Assembly: GCF_000439435.1 (NCBI RefSeq) | Contig: NC_021846.1 | Location: forward strand, 124,001 to 188,000 | DNA: 64,000 nt | Direction of reading: 5' to 3' | Origin: Spiroplasma taiwanense CT-1 | GTDB taxonomy: Bacteria > Bacillota_I > Bacilli_A > Mycoplasmatales > Mycoplasmataceae | Part shown: positions 11,241 through 24,906 of the stretch, in pieces | Position numbering within the stretch: position 1 is the stretch's first letter | Layout: each line of letters begins with the position of its first letter | Translations under genes and position numbers: made by a program | Notes under the pieces: generated by a model | Databases searched by the model: none | Seen by the model: the letters and a program-made list of their open reading frames with translations, nothing else | What the model was told of the DNA's origin: nothing

Positions 11241-14200
11241 ATGAATAAAATGGATGTAAAATTTTATTTAGATTTAAATTATCCAATTAGTAAAATGGAT
11301 GTTTTTTCCACACAGGGAAAACTAAAAATTAGAAAAAATAAAAATTCAAAGTTAAAGATAACTTTGAAATAAATTTTAAAAAAACTAATTTAAAGGGAAA
11401 TATTGATAATTTCATTATTGAATTAAATAACGATTTACAAAATTTTTCAAAATTAGAAATTGCAAATTTAGATTTAATTACCTTAAAAAAAGAAAATATA
11501 AGAAATTTTTTTGAATGAATGAGAAATTCGAAAAAATTTAATTTTAACAAATACTGCTTTTATTTTTAAGTTCTATGAAAAATTTCAAAACGAAATAATT
11601 AGTAAATATAATTCAAATTCTATTGTACTATTTACTGATTTAATGAAAAATGAAGATAGATACTACTATTTGGTTAAAAGGATTGAATTTATTAATTTTT
11701 CAAATAATATACTAAAAAATAATGAAATAATTAGTATTAAAACCATTTTAAAAAAAGTGTTGAAAGCGTAACTTTTTCAAATGATTTAGTTGATTTTTCA
11801 AATGATTTTAATAGTATAAAGAATTCATATTTAACTTTTTTAAATGTTTTATTTACTCATATTGAGCCAATTACAGATATATTTACTGTAAAAGAGCAAG
11901 AGTTCAATTTTTCTAAACTTTCAAATTTTGTTGAATTATTTAATAAATTTCTGGAAAACAAAAAAAGATTTTAAATATTTTTTTAAAATAATTAACTTGA
12001 ATGATTTATTAGAAGTAAAAGTTGATAACCCCAATATAAATTATAATAATTTATTGTTAATATCAGACAAAGAAGTATTTGGTTTTGAATCAAAATTAAT
12101 AGTTTTTTCGCCAAAAGATGAATGAAATAAAAGAACTTTTGAAGTAAATTCAAGTACCTTAATTAAAATTACTGATAAAGTAAAATTAATAGAAAAAGAA
12201 AAAATAGTTCTAGCATTTGAGTTAAGAAATGATGACCTTTTAAGACAAATAGATGATTTAAAAATTCAATTAAATTCAATTGAACAAAAAATTCAATTAA
12301 ATAAAATTGACTTAGAGAATACTTCAAGAAATATTGAAAAAATAAATAATGCTATTTTTAAAATTTGAAAATTTGGAAAACAAAATAATTAGTAATAACA
12401 ATAAAAAAATATTAATATTATTGAAGACACTTTAATTAATTTAAAAGAAGTAGAGAATGAATATTAGGAGTTAATACAAAAAAGTACTTCACTGATAAAT
12501 TTAAATAAAATAAAAAACGAAAGTTTAGATAAAAGTTCTATATTGAATCGTTCTTTAAATGAATATGAAAATATAAAAGTGGAATTAAAAAATAAATTGA
12601 AAAAAAATTTAAAGGAATATGAAAATAATAATACAAACTTAAATAAATTAAAAACTTGAATGAAAGATACTATAATAATTTTAGATAAATTAAAAGAAAA
12701 ATTTATTTTTAAATGCTACAAATTTTGATATGGGCTTAAAAACAAAATACAATAGATTTAGCAGAGCATTATATAATTTTAAAAAAGGTAATTATAGAAA
12801 CCCTTATTTGGCTTTAGCATTGACTAAACCTGAAATAGTAACTATTGGTGATAATTTTAATGATTTTGAATTATTAAAAATAAATGATCAACAAAAATAA
12901 GCTGTATATAATGCATTAAATACAAATGCAATTTCTTATCTTCAAGGTCCACCAGGTACTGGAAAAACTCAAACTATAACAAAATTAGCAGAATTAGTAT
13001 CTACTGATCTTGGTGAAAATATTTTAATAACATCTCAAACAAATGAAGCTATTCATAATGCTTTTGATAGAATAAGGGAATTTAATGATCAAAATCCTAA
13101 TATTTTTTATTACAAACCTTTAAAAAAGGAAACAAAAAAAGAAATATTTCAAAAAAATGAATATGAAATTGAAAATATGTACAAAATGTTTATTTATACA
13201 ATTTGTAATATTTATTTAAAAAAATCAAAAAATAATATTTATAAAGATTTTAAAAATATTTCAAAAAAAGATTTTTTACTTTGTCTATATATAGCTTGAA
13301 TGAATAATATGAATGCTGATATAGAATTAACTATGGCAAATTATGTTATTGAATATTTTTTAAATACAAATGTTGAAACAATAATTAATGACTCAAATGA
13401 AAATAATGAAGAAATAATAAAATTTATTATTAAAACAGAAAGGAGAAAGTATTATAATAAAAATTTAAAAAACCATTTAGATACTTTTTTGAAAACAAAT
13501 GAAAAAATTTTAAATTTATTTGGAAAAAACTTTATTGATATAATAGGGACTATAATAAATTAATGGATTTATATAGTGAAATTTATATAAAAAGAAAAAA
13601 TGAAAAAGTGTTATTTAAAAATTTATTGCATGATATATATGAAAAATTTAAAAAAGATTACTCAAGAAATATTTTTGATGAAGATATTAAATTATTTTCA
13701 AAAAAATTATTTGAAAATAATTTAATAAATATTTTAGGTTTAACAACAACTGCAAAACAGAAAATAAATTTTAATGAATTCAAAAAAGAATTATTTATTG
13801 ATTATCCAATTAATTATCAAATCATGGATGAAGTTTCAAAATCATCAACTATTGATGTAATAAATACTGTATTACTTAGTCATAAAATAATGTTGGCTGG
13901 TGATTATAAACAATTAACTCTGATTTATGAATTAAATAGAAAAAAATATTAAGGCATTTTATTAGAATTTAATGAATGACTTGAAATTAATGTTGATCAA
14001 AGTAAAAAAAATTTCAAAATAACAGAAATAGAAAATTTATTTACTTATCTTTTTTTTGCAGAGCATGCAAAAAATTAAAAAATTTTGATATAGAATTAAC
14101 TTCGTACAATTTTTTAAAAGTACAACATAGATTTACAGAAGATATTATGAAAATTGTAAATGAAGTTTATGATAAAAATGAAAAATTAAAAGTACCAAAC

Positions 14201-14889
14201 AATTATAATGAAAAAAAATTTCGAAAGTATAATTTAAATTACAATAATGATGTTATCTTTTTAGATACTTCTTTTATAAGCAAAAATTTTTATGACTTTT
14301 GAAATAAAAATAAAGTAAAAAGTAATTTACTTTTTAAACCAAATGATAAATCATTTGATCAATTAAAATCTTTATTTAATTTTACTCCTTTTGGTTCAAA
14401 AAGGTTTAATGAATTAAATGCATTTCATATAGTAAAAATTATTGAAAAATTAATTGAATCTAATGATTTTGCAATAGATAAATTAGATTTGGAAGTTATA
14501 TGTATGACAACTTCTCAAAAAGCAATTATAAAACAATTTCTTAAAATATTTAAAATTAGTGAAAAAATAATAAACAAAATAAAAATAGATACAGTAGATA
14601 ATTTTCAGGGAAGAGAAAAAAGAATAATTATTGTAGATTTAATAAAAGCTAAAAATTCTTTAAAGGAAAAAGGAGAATTATAAACTCTAAAAGAAAACTA
14701 AATTTTTATAAAAAAATTGAAAGATTAAATGTTGCAGTTTCGAGAGCACAAGAAAAGTTAATTATTGTTGGAGCAGTAGAAAATTATTTACGACATGAAA
14801 TCATTATTAATAATACAAAAAAAATTCTAAATATTTGGTTTAAAATAATAAATAATAATATGGGGGTAATAAGAACATGAGAGATATAA
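11241..14889 (+). pseudogene. decayed UPF1/DNA2-like SF1 helicase (cassette copy 1, gene A)
   Basis: This is a ruined relative of the intact helicase at 56289-60131. Helicase motifs survive in changing frames: Walker A GPPGTGKTQ (12946), IMDEVSKSS in place of IDEASK (about 13830), AGDYKQL (13900), VDNFQGRE (14599) and RLNVAVSRAQEKL (14727). The frame is lost by stops and shifts near 11370, 11570, 11770, 11970, 12390, 13560, 13950 and others; a nonsense TAA at 12898 sits in the helicase Q motif where the intact copy has a sense codon. The GDYRQLPP motif has lost its prolines. A start ATG with GGAAAGAAG upstream is still present. The N-terminal third resembles the intact copy only loosely. No functional enzyme can be made from it. 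Confidence 0.88.
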
Positions 14890-16648
14890 ATATTAGTATT
14901 GATTATCCAATTCCATATACATTAAATAAATTAAAATATGAAGTTTCAAGTTATATACCATTAAAACTAATTCAATCAATTTTTTTATCAATAATTATTT
15001 GTGAAAGTGAATTTAGAGATGATTTAAAAATATTTGATAAAGTTTCTGAAGTTATTGAAAAAATATTAAAAATTAAAAGTAAAAACCTTCTTTTAATTAG
15101 GGAGGAACTTCAAGAACTCTTGGATACTTCTACTGTTATTAATAAATCAAATGAAAAAATATTTTAAATTGCATTTTTTCAAATTTAACAATAAATAGTA
15201 AACTTGCTGAAAATATAAAAAATAAAAAATTTTACATGTTTCAAAAGAAAAAGCATGAAAAATCAATTATTTTTTTTAAACCCTTTTTTCCTAGTTTTGA
15301 AATAAAAGATAAATTATTACTATTAAATTCAAATGAATTAAAAACTAAATATATAAAAAAAATAAATTTAATAAATTCAAATGAATTAACAGCAATTATT
15401 GATGGTGAAAAATTTTTATATTTAAGTGAAGAAAGTGGAGTAGTAAATTCTTTACTTGAAGAAACAAAAATTGTATGATCAAATATAAAATTAAATTTTC
15501 AAGTTTTAGATAATAAAATAATTGCAAAAGATAAAATAACAGAAATAATAATTAATCATGTAAATGAAAAAAAAATTGCTTAAAAATTGTTTTGATTTAG
15601 TTGTAAATAAAATAGATGTAAATGATATTGTTTTTCATGAAACTGATTTTAATTCTGAGTTAAAAGAACTAACTTTTGATGAAATAAAGTATGAACTTAT
15701 AAATAATAAATTTTTAAATGACTTAAATTATCAAATTGTAAAATACAAATTAAGTTTTAAAAATAAAATAGAAGATTATTTTTATTATAATGGTGGTTTA
15801 TTAAAACTTGATTTAGAAAAATTTATATTTTCAAATTTAGAAAAAATTGATTTTGAACTATTTAATTTAATAAAAAATAATAATCTTTTGAAAATTTTAA
15901 AAAAACATATTATTCAAAATATGCATATAAAAAAATTTGAAGATATAATTATTAAAAATTTTGGAAAATTTAATTTATCTTATGAAGAATTTCTAAAATT
16001 GGCAAGTAAATTATCTTATGAAGATATTGAATATTATTGTTTTACTAATAAAATTATTTTTTCAAATAAAGAAAATGTTTATAAATTAATGAAAATACTT
16101 TCTTATACAGAAGAAAAAATTTACACATTAATAAAATGAACTTATGAAAATGATGAAGTTTATTTTCGACACTGAATTTTAGAAATAAACTTTTATAAGC
16201 AAAAACAAGCTTTAAATATGTTTAAAAATAAATATAATTAACTAAATATTAAGAAAAATATTTTAATTGAATTTAATAAATGAATAATTACCACCCTATA
16301 CAAGATAAAACATTAGAAAATGAAATTAAGAAAATAAATTCTATGAAATATTTAAAATCTAATTTTTCTATTGAAGAATTTATAAAACTAATAGATATAA
16401 GTTTTATAAATCTAAAAAATTTTATTTTTTCTAAATTAAATGATAAAAATTTAGATTTGGAAAAGGCAATAAAAAAATTGAATATTTCAGTAAGGGGGAA
16501 AAAGGATATATTACAAATTTGAAAACAGTTATTAAATTTTAAAAATATAAATAAAGAAAATGTATTACAAGAAAACATTCAAAAAATTATTCAAGAAGAA
16601 AAATTAATTTTTGAAAATATAGATAAACTAAAGAAAATAATTAAATAG
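14877..16648 (+). pseudogene. decayed cassette gene B (unknown function)
   Basis: It starts at an ATG behind GGGGG inside the end of the helicase remnant and corresponds in place, size and N-terminal pattern to the intact gene at 60142-62415. The open pieces are 14877-15167, about 15200-15582, 15564-16241 and 16280-16648, each in a different frame. The first piece begins with a beta-rich stretch followed by predicted helices, as in the intact copy; the later pieces are Asn/Lys/Ile-rich and helical. I recognise no enzyme motif in either copy. The multiple shifts and internal stops make it a pseudogene. Confidence 0.8.
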
Positions 16649-16660
16649 AGGTGAAATATA

Positions 16661-17655
16661 TGAGTCATACAGCAATTGTAATTGTAGGAATATGTACAAA
16701 AGTGGAAAGAATAATTTTGGAGGATTTAAACAATAATTTAGAAGAGATATTGAAAAATAAAAAAATTACAGAAAATTTAAGTATGAAAATTAATGAATTA
16801 AAATTTCAAATTCTATATTAAGTTTAGAAAAAATGGATAGTAATTTTGAAATGTTAAGTACGGAAAATGAAAATTTTACCAAAAATATAAATTTAAAAAT
16901 AGACCAAATTACAAAGAAAATAGTTAATTTAAATGAATTATTAGATTACCATAAAGTTTTTTTAATTTAATAAAAAATGAAAGTGTAGATATTTATCAAT
17001 TATTAATTTCCAATGGAATTTCTGCTAAAATTGCATATTCAAATTTACAAAATAGAAATTTCTTAATAAATTCTGAATTATTAAGAGAAGAAATATTAAA
17101 AGTGAATCAAAATTATTCAAATTTAAATTTAATAGAAAAATGTAAAAGCGAAATTTTGGAAAAACTTGCTAATGAAAAAATTTCAAATGAGTATAAATTA
17201 GCAATTGCAAATTTAGTCAATACATTCACAACAATGCAGGAAATTTCAGATTATGAAATTTATTTAAAATCACTTAAACAAAATGAAGTACGTACAAAAT
17301 TTTTAGTAGAAAATCAAATTGTTGCTTTAAAAGAAATGAAATTTGAACTTAAAAGTGTAAAGAATTTAATTATGGAGGAAAAAGGAAATCAATTAAAGCT
17401 AATTTTTAAAAAAGGTTAAGCTTTAAAAATAATAAAAATCAAAAATTGGATATTATTTTAGATCTTGGAGGGACTTTTGAATATGAAATGGGAAATTATC
17501 AAGGTCATTTGTGTTTTGAAGATTCAGATAAATTAAAAACTTTATTGATGAAAAAAGGAATACACTATAGTTCTTTAAAGATAACAAGAACAACCTCGGA
17601 GGCAAGACCTTTATTAAAAACTGCCAAAATATTGGAAAGGAAGAATAATAAATAA
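16661..17655 (+). pseudogene. decayed cassette gene C with DUF2997-like C-terminal module
   Basis: An ATG at 16661 follows GAGGTG. The frame breaks near 16800, 16970 and 17420. The pieces correspond to the intact 362-residue gene at 62417-63505: a long helical, coiled-coil-prone body and a short C-terminal module. The module here (17446-17655) reads GGTFEYEMGNYQGHLCFEDSDKL and so on in pattern: a Gly-x-Phe-x-Tyr strand, a G-x-x-C/Q turn, a D-x-x-K helix and a final GI. The intact copy has GSFIYNWEGFEGRQHDEDAK in the same place. This pattern reminds me of the small DUF2997 proteins, but I cannot confirm that. Its stop overlaps the start of the AAA+ gene by one base. Confidence 0.75.
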
Positions 17656-19439
17656 TGAAAAAATTATTAGAACAATTAAAAATAAAATTTCAACAAAAAA
17701 ATATTCTTATAGTTACAGGAAATGTTTATGATACATACATTTCAGACAAAAATGTTGAGTCGCTCATTAAAAATTTAGATGCATATATTTCAAAATATTC
17801 AATTGAGGCTGGGTATACAAGTGTATTAAAATACTCACCATCAAAAAAAATTATTCCTTTGATTGGTCATTACTCACAAGAAAATCAAGAGAATTCAGAT
17901 TATGAAATTAATAATGACTATTCAATTATTGATTTTATTGAACAAGTTTATAAGGAAATATCGGATAAAGAAAATGTTAGAAGAGTTTATATTATGGATT
18001 TTTCTAATATATATTTTAATTCAAACAATAATATTGAAATTTTAGTAAAAATTGCAGAATTATTATCTGCTCTTTTAGAAGAAAAAATTTCATCTCCTTA
18101 TGAAGTTTCAATGCTAAAAAAACAAAGTAAATTAATTTTAATTGCAAGAGATGGTGTCCATATTTTTGGTGATATAACAGAAAAAAATATTGAATATGCT
18201 TCAATTAATATTAAAAAACCTAATATTGAAGAAAGACAATGAATTTTTTCAAAATTATCAAACATTATAAATATTACTGATAGTGAAGAAATTTCAAAAC
18301 CAGGTTTTAAACAAGATGAAGCAGTTGCTTTAACAGACGAATTTTTATGTAAAGAAATTCTTCAATTAGGAAGAATAATGCAAGATAATAGTGGAACAAC
18401 TTTTAAAGAATTATATAATATTGTTCAATTCAATAAAAAGGAATCTGAATGACAAAGAATAAATTCTGAAAGTTTAAAAACATTAGAAAGTGATTTATCA
18501 AAAAGAGTTATAGGACAAGAATTTGCAATTCAAGCTGTAAGAAAAACATTAATTTCTTCTTATTTAGGATTAAATGGTGTAATGCATAGTGAAAATCTAA
18601 CAAAGCCTAAAGGAATATTATTTTTTGCCGGACCTACAGGAACAGAGAAAACAGAATTATCAAAAGCAATTGCAAAATTTATTTTTAAAGATGAAACAAA
18701 ATTAATTAGGTTTGATATGTCTGAATATTCTGCAGAACATTCAGAACCAAGATTGATTGGTGCTCCACCAGGTTATATTGGTTATGATAATGGTGGAGAA
18801 TTGACAAATTCTGTTAAGGAAAAATTTTTTTCAATTTTATTATTTGATAAAGTTGAAAAGGCGAATGCAAAAATTTTAGATAAATTTTTTACAAATACTT
18901 GAAGATGGAAGGTTAACCTCATCCAAAGGAGAATTAATTGATTTTTCCGAGACATTCATAATTTTTACATCCAATATTGGTTATTCTATGGTTTCTTCTT
19001 CAAATAATCAAGAAATAACTAGAAAAAACTTTATAAGAGCAGTAGAAGATCATTTTACAAATAATTTAAAAAGACCAGAATTATTAAATAGAATAGGTAT
19101 AAAAAATATAGTCCCATTTAATTTTATTAATGATAAAAAAATAATAAAAAAAATAACTTTAAATAAATTAGATAGATTATTTGATTATATTTATAAAAAA
19201 CATAATATAAAAGTTATACTTTCCAATGAAGAATTGATTATGGAACTTATTTCAGCGTATTATGATTCAAAAATGGAAGAAGGGGTATTGTAAATAGTAT
19301 TGATGATATTATTGTAACTTCAATATCTAATTTTATTTTTGAAAATATTGATTTAATAAATAAAAATAGAGTTGAAGACAAAATTACAAATATTACATCT
19401 ATTATTACAGGCCAATCTATTACTTGAAAATTAATGTAA
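17655..19439 (+). pseudogene. decayed Clp-like AAA+ ATPase (cassette copy 1, gene D)
   Basis: The frame is open from 17655 to about 18895, then shifts by one and again near 19290. The N-terminal 220 residues begin with NILIVTGNVYDTYI, matching AIIVEGNIDDIYEY of the intact copy. They look like a degenerate ATPase fold, with a predicted strand YIMDFSNIYF and a sensor-like LILIARDGVHIFGD. Residues from about 290 are ClpA/ClpB second-domain type: VIGQEFAIQAV, RFDMSEYSAEH, LIGAPPGYIGYD and FTSNIGYS, ending in the C-terminal Clp lid domain. Walker A is GPTGTEKTE instead of GPTGTGKTE, and Walker B is LLFDKVEKA instead of FDEIEKA. Both catalytic positions and the frame are therefore lost. Confidence 0.88.
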
Positions 19440-19447
19440 ACAGATAG

Positions 19448-19476
19448 AAAAAATCATTATTTTAATGATTTTTTTA
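19448..19476 (+). terminator. intrinsic terminator after decayed cassette
   Basis: AAAAAATCATTA and TAATGATTTTTT form a 12-bp stem with a three-base loop and a T run. It still marks the end of the former operon. Confidence 0.8.
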
Positions 19477-19525
19477 TTTAGGAAATGCATTTAAATCCAA
19501 TGATATAATAAAAAAGGTGATAAAA

Positions 19526-21145
19526 ATGACAAGTATTTCAATAATTGTACCCATTGCAGTATGTGCATTATATTTATTTACATTCTATACATCTGGATCA
19601 ATTTTAATTGAACTTTTTAAATTTAAAATTAAAAATTCTTTTGTAGCAATTGCTACAGGTTTTTTTACTTTTTTTACTTTTATCTCAATTTGTACATTTC
19701 CTTTACAATTAATTCCAGGATTACCATATGTTTTTTATATATATTATATTTTTGCAATTTCTATAATTTATTTAGTTTTTTCTTTTATTTTTATGAGATT
19801 TTGATTAAATACAAATTTTTTTAAATTGGATGCATTATTTTATTTTTTTGTTTTATTAATATTTTTGGTAATAAATTATTTTTCTTATAAGTATATTAGT
19901 AATGAAAACTTTAATCGTCATAAAAATGCTTTATCAATTCTTTTTTGATTAAAAGATAATCCAGTTTCATTTTTTGATAATTCGACATTATTCAACTTTT
20001 TAGGTTTCAAACCTTTTCAAGGATGATATTCATTTCAATTATCTCTTTTAATAATGGTGGGTGCAGAAACTTATCAATATCAAAATATGTTGGTGCCTTT
20101 TATGTTAATTATTGATGCATTTTTAGCAGCTTCAATTTTTTTAACTATCATGGAATCTTTATCAAATATAAAATTTGTAAAAAATAAAGCGTTTTTATTT
20201 TTTACAAGTTTAGTATTCTTTTCTGCTACAAGAATTATTTTATGATATTACAATTATTCAATTTGAGAAGGTCAAGTTATATTTATATATTTAATATTCT
20301 ATTCTATGATTTGGATATTAAGATATACAACTTTAAATTATAGAGAAAGATATAGCACTTTATTTATTGGGCTTGTAATTGGGGGTTATATTTCATTTCT
20401 TTGAGAAGGGTCATATCAAGTTTTATTTCTAATTTATACTTTTCTATTTACAATTCAGCGAAGATATAATAATAATTTCACAAAGGATATTTTGAAAATT
20501 GGATTATTTCCATTAATTGATTTTCTATTTTATAATATTATTTTACAGTTATATTTTCAAGTAATCTTGTTTGGAGCATTACTTCTTTTTATGTTTTTTG
20601 TTTCTTATTTAATGAGTAAAAAATATAGTGCAATAACAAAGTTTGAATTATTTTTAGAGCAGAGAAGTATTTTTGCTATTTTAATTGTTCCAATTATTTT
20701 AATTATAATTTCAATTGCAATTGCCTTAGGTTTAAATCAGAATTTTATTTCAGAAGAATATAATACTCTAAATTTTTTATATATTTGGTACTCTTTTATA
20801 AAAAATGAAATAGCAAGGCAATGAATTTCTTTTATTCTTTCTATGATAATTTTAGCACTAGCTTTTGCCTGGGTAATTTTTAGAAAAAATTTAAGGTCAA
20901 ATATACTTACAAGTGCAGTGGATTTAACATTAATTAGTTATTTAACTTTTTATAATCCAATTGTAATGAATTTTATTAGATATATATATTCAAATATGAT
21001 AGTTTCAAACGAACTTGCTATAATTAGTCTTGTTATTTGCTTAACAAATTCACTACCTTTTTATATTTTTAATAAAATTGATAATAAAAAAGTTAACCCA
21101 TTGGAAATAAAAATTATAAAAAAATATTCAAGATTGAAAATTTAG
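19526..21145 (+). CDS. polytopic membrane protein of unknown function
   Basis: This 539-residue protein is almost wholly hydrophobic, with about 12 predicted membrane segments and short charged loops. I do not recognise a family; no ABC, MFS or MATE signature is visible. Many Trp residues are encoded by TGA. The ATG at 19526 has AAGG eight bases upstream. A loop near residues 195-230 carries several aromatic residues (YNYSIWEG region). ligA starts ten bases after its stop, so the two are probably co-transcribed, although no functional link follows from that. A lipid- or sugar-handling membrane enzyme would be compatible with the topology, but this is only a guess. Confidence 0.8.
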
Positions 21146-21154
21146 GAGAAAAAT

Positions 21155-23149
<1,995 letters not shown>

Positions 23150-23150
23150 T

Positions 23151-23441
23151 ATGAAAATAAATATTGAATTAATTAAAGCTCTTGAACAAGATGCAATGCT
23201 AGATTTATCAGATGAAGAATTAAATAAGATTTTAAAATTTGAAAATGATATTTTAGAAAAATTTGAAAAAGTTTTTTCAATTAATACTGATAATGTAAAA
23301 GAACTTTATTATCCTTTTGAAATTTATAATACTTATTTAAGAGAAGATGACAATACAAGCGTTATTTCAAAAGAGGCAATCTTATCAAATGCAATTGATA
23401 GTGATGAGGATTTTATTGTTATAGCAAAGGTGGTTAAATAG
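23151..23441 (+). CDS. gatC: Asp-tRNA(Asn)/Glu-tRNA(Gln) amidotransferase subunit C
   Basis: This 96-residue protein lies directly before gatA and gatB. GatC stabilises the GatA-GatB amidotransferase that converts Glu-tRNA(Gln) to Gln-tRNA(Gln). Sequence identity is low, as usual for GatC: an N-terminal helix (ALEQDAMLDLSDEELNKI) and a later LREDD motif are recognisable. The ATG at 23151 overlaps the ligA ribosome context, and GGAG lies six bases upstream. The stop TAG is one base before the gatA start. Confidence 0.88.
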   Translation: MKINIELIKALEQDAMLDLSDEELNKILKFENDILEKFEKVFSINTDNVKELYYPFEIYNTYLREDDNTSVISKEAILSNAIDSDEDFIVIAKVVK

Positions 23442-23442
23442 A

Positions 23443-24906
23443 ATGAATTTTAAAAATATTACAATTAGAGAGCTGCATGATAAATTAGTTAATAAAGAAA
23501 TATCACCAAAAGAACTTATAAAATCTACAATTGAAAATGCAAAAAAACATTTGGGTAGTAATTTTTTAATTACATTATGTGAAAAAGAAGCAATTGAAAA
23601 TGTAGAGAAATTTTCAAGTAAAATTGATGAAAAAAATTTTTTATGATCAATTCCTTATGTTTCAAAAGATAATATTGCAACAAAAGGAATATTGACTACA
23701 TCAGGTTCTAAAATACTATCAAATTATTATCCACCATTTGATGCAACAATTACTGAAATTTTAAATGAAAAAAATTCTGTAATGATTGGAAAAACTGCTC
23801 TTGATGAATTAGGAATGGGGGGAACAGGTTTATTTAGCTTTAATGGAGAAGTTAGAAATCCTTATGACAATGAGAGATTAATTGGGGGAAGTTCAAGTGG
23901 AAGTACTTATGCTGTTTGTGAAGGAATTGTGCCTTTTTCAATTGGAACAGATACAGGAGACTCAATAAGAAAACCTGCAAGCTTCGCAGGAATTGTTGGG
24001 TTTAAACCTACATATGGTTCAATTTCAAGATATGGTGTAGCACCATATGCTCCAAGTCTAGATCATGTCGGATTTTTTACAAATAATATTGAGGATATGG
24101 CTGTAATTTGTGATAGTACTTTTAAATATGATTTAAAGGATTTTACTTCAATTGATAATAGTATAAAATTTTTAGATAATTTGAATAATAAGAAAAAAGT
24201 AAAATTTGGTTTTATTAAACATGTTGAAAAATTTATGGAAGGTAAAGTAAAAAGAAGTTATGAAAAATTTTTCAATTATTTAAAAAAAGATGGACATAAA
24301 GTAATTAAAGTAGATTTTGATAAAAAATTATTAGATGCAATACCTGCAATTTATATGATGATTTCTTTTGCAGAAGGAGTTTCAACGAATGCAAATTTAG
24401 ATGGGATTAAATTTGGACTTAGACAACCTGGAGAAGATTACAAACAAATAATAACTAATTCAAGAACTAAGGGATTTGGAGATACAGTAAAAAGAAGATT
24501 TATCATTGGAAGTTACCAATTAAAATCTGAAAATCAAGAACTTTTACTTGCTAAATCAAAAAAAGTAAGAAGATTGATTGTTAATGAATTAAATAAAATT
24601 TATGAACAAATAGATATTTTGATATTTCCTCCTTCTTTAAAACCTGCTCCTTTAGTTAAAAATGTTTTGGGGACTGATGTTGAGGAAAGAGAAGATAATG
24701 ATGCTGCATTTCTAGATGACTTATTGATACTTTCAAACTTAAATGGTATGCCATCAATTACCTTACCTTTTATTAAAGAAAATGAATTACCAATTGGTAT
24801 AAATTTAAATGCAAAACCAAAAGAGGATTTATTTCTTTTACAAATATCAAAATATGTTGAAGATCTAATTAATAAATTAAATAAAGGTGGTGAATTTGAT
24901 GAATAA
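23443..24906 (+). CDS. gatA: aspartyl/glutamyl-tRNA amidotransferase subunit A
   Basis: This 487-residue protein is an amidase-signature enzyme. It hydrolyses glutamine and delivers ammonia to GatB. The catalytic Lys lies in YVSKDNIATKG near residue 75. The Ser region reads GGSSSGSTYAVCEG, and the nucleophile motif is GTDTGDSIRKPAS, in which Asp takes a position that is usually Gly but is variable in the family pattern. A Trp at 23644 is encoded by TGA. The gene overlaps gatB by eight bases, so the subunits are translationally coupled. Confidence 0.97.

Noticed and set aside
23940-23990. Apparent loss of the GatA catalytic motif (GTDTGDSIR instead of GTDTGGSIR)
   Set aside because: The changed position is variable in the amidase signature, and the nucleophile Ser, the Arg and the Lys are present.
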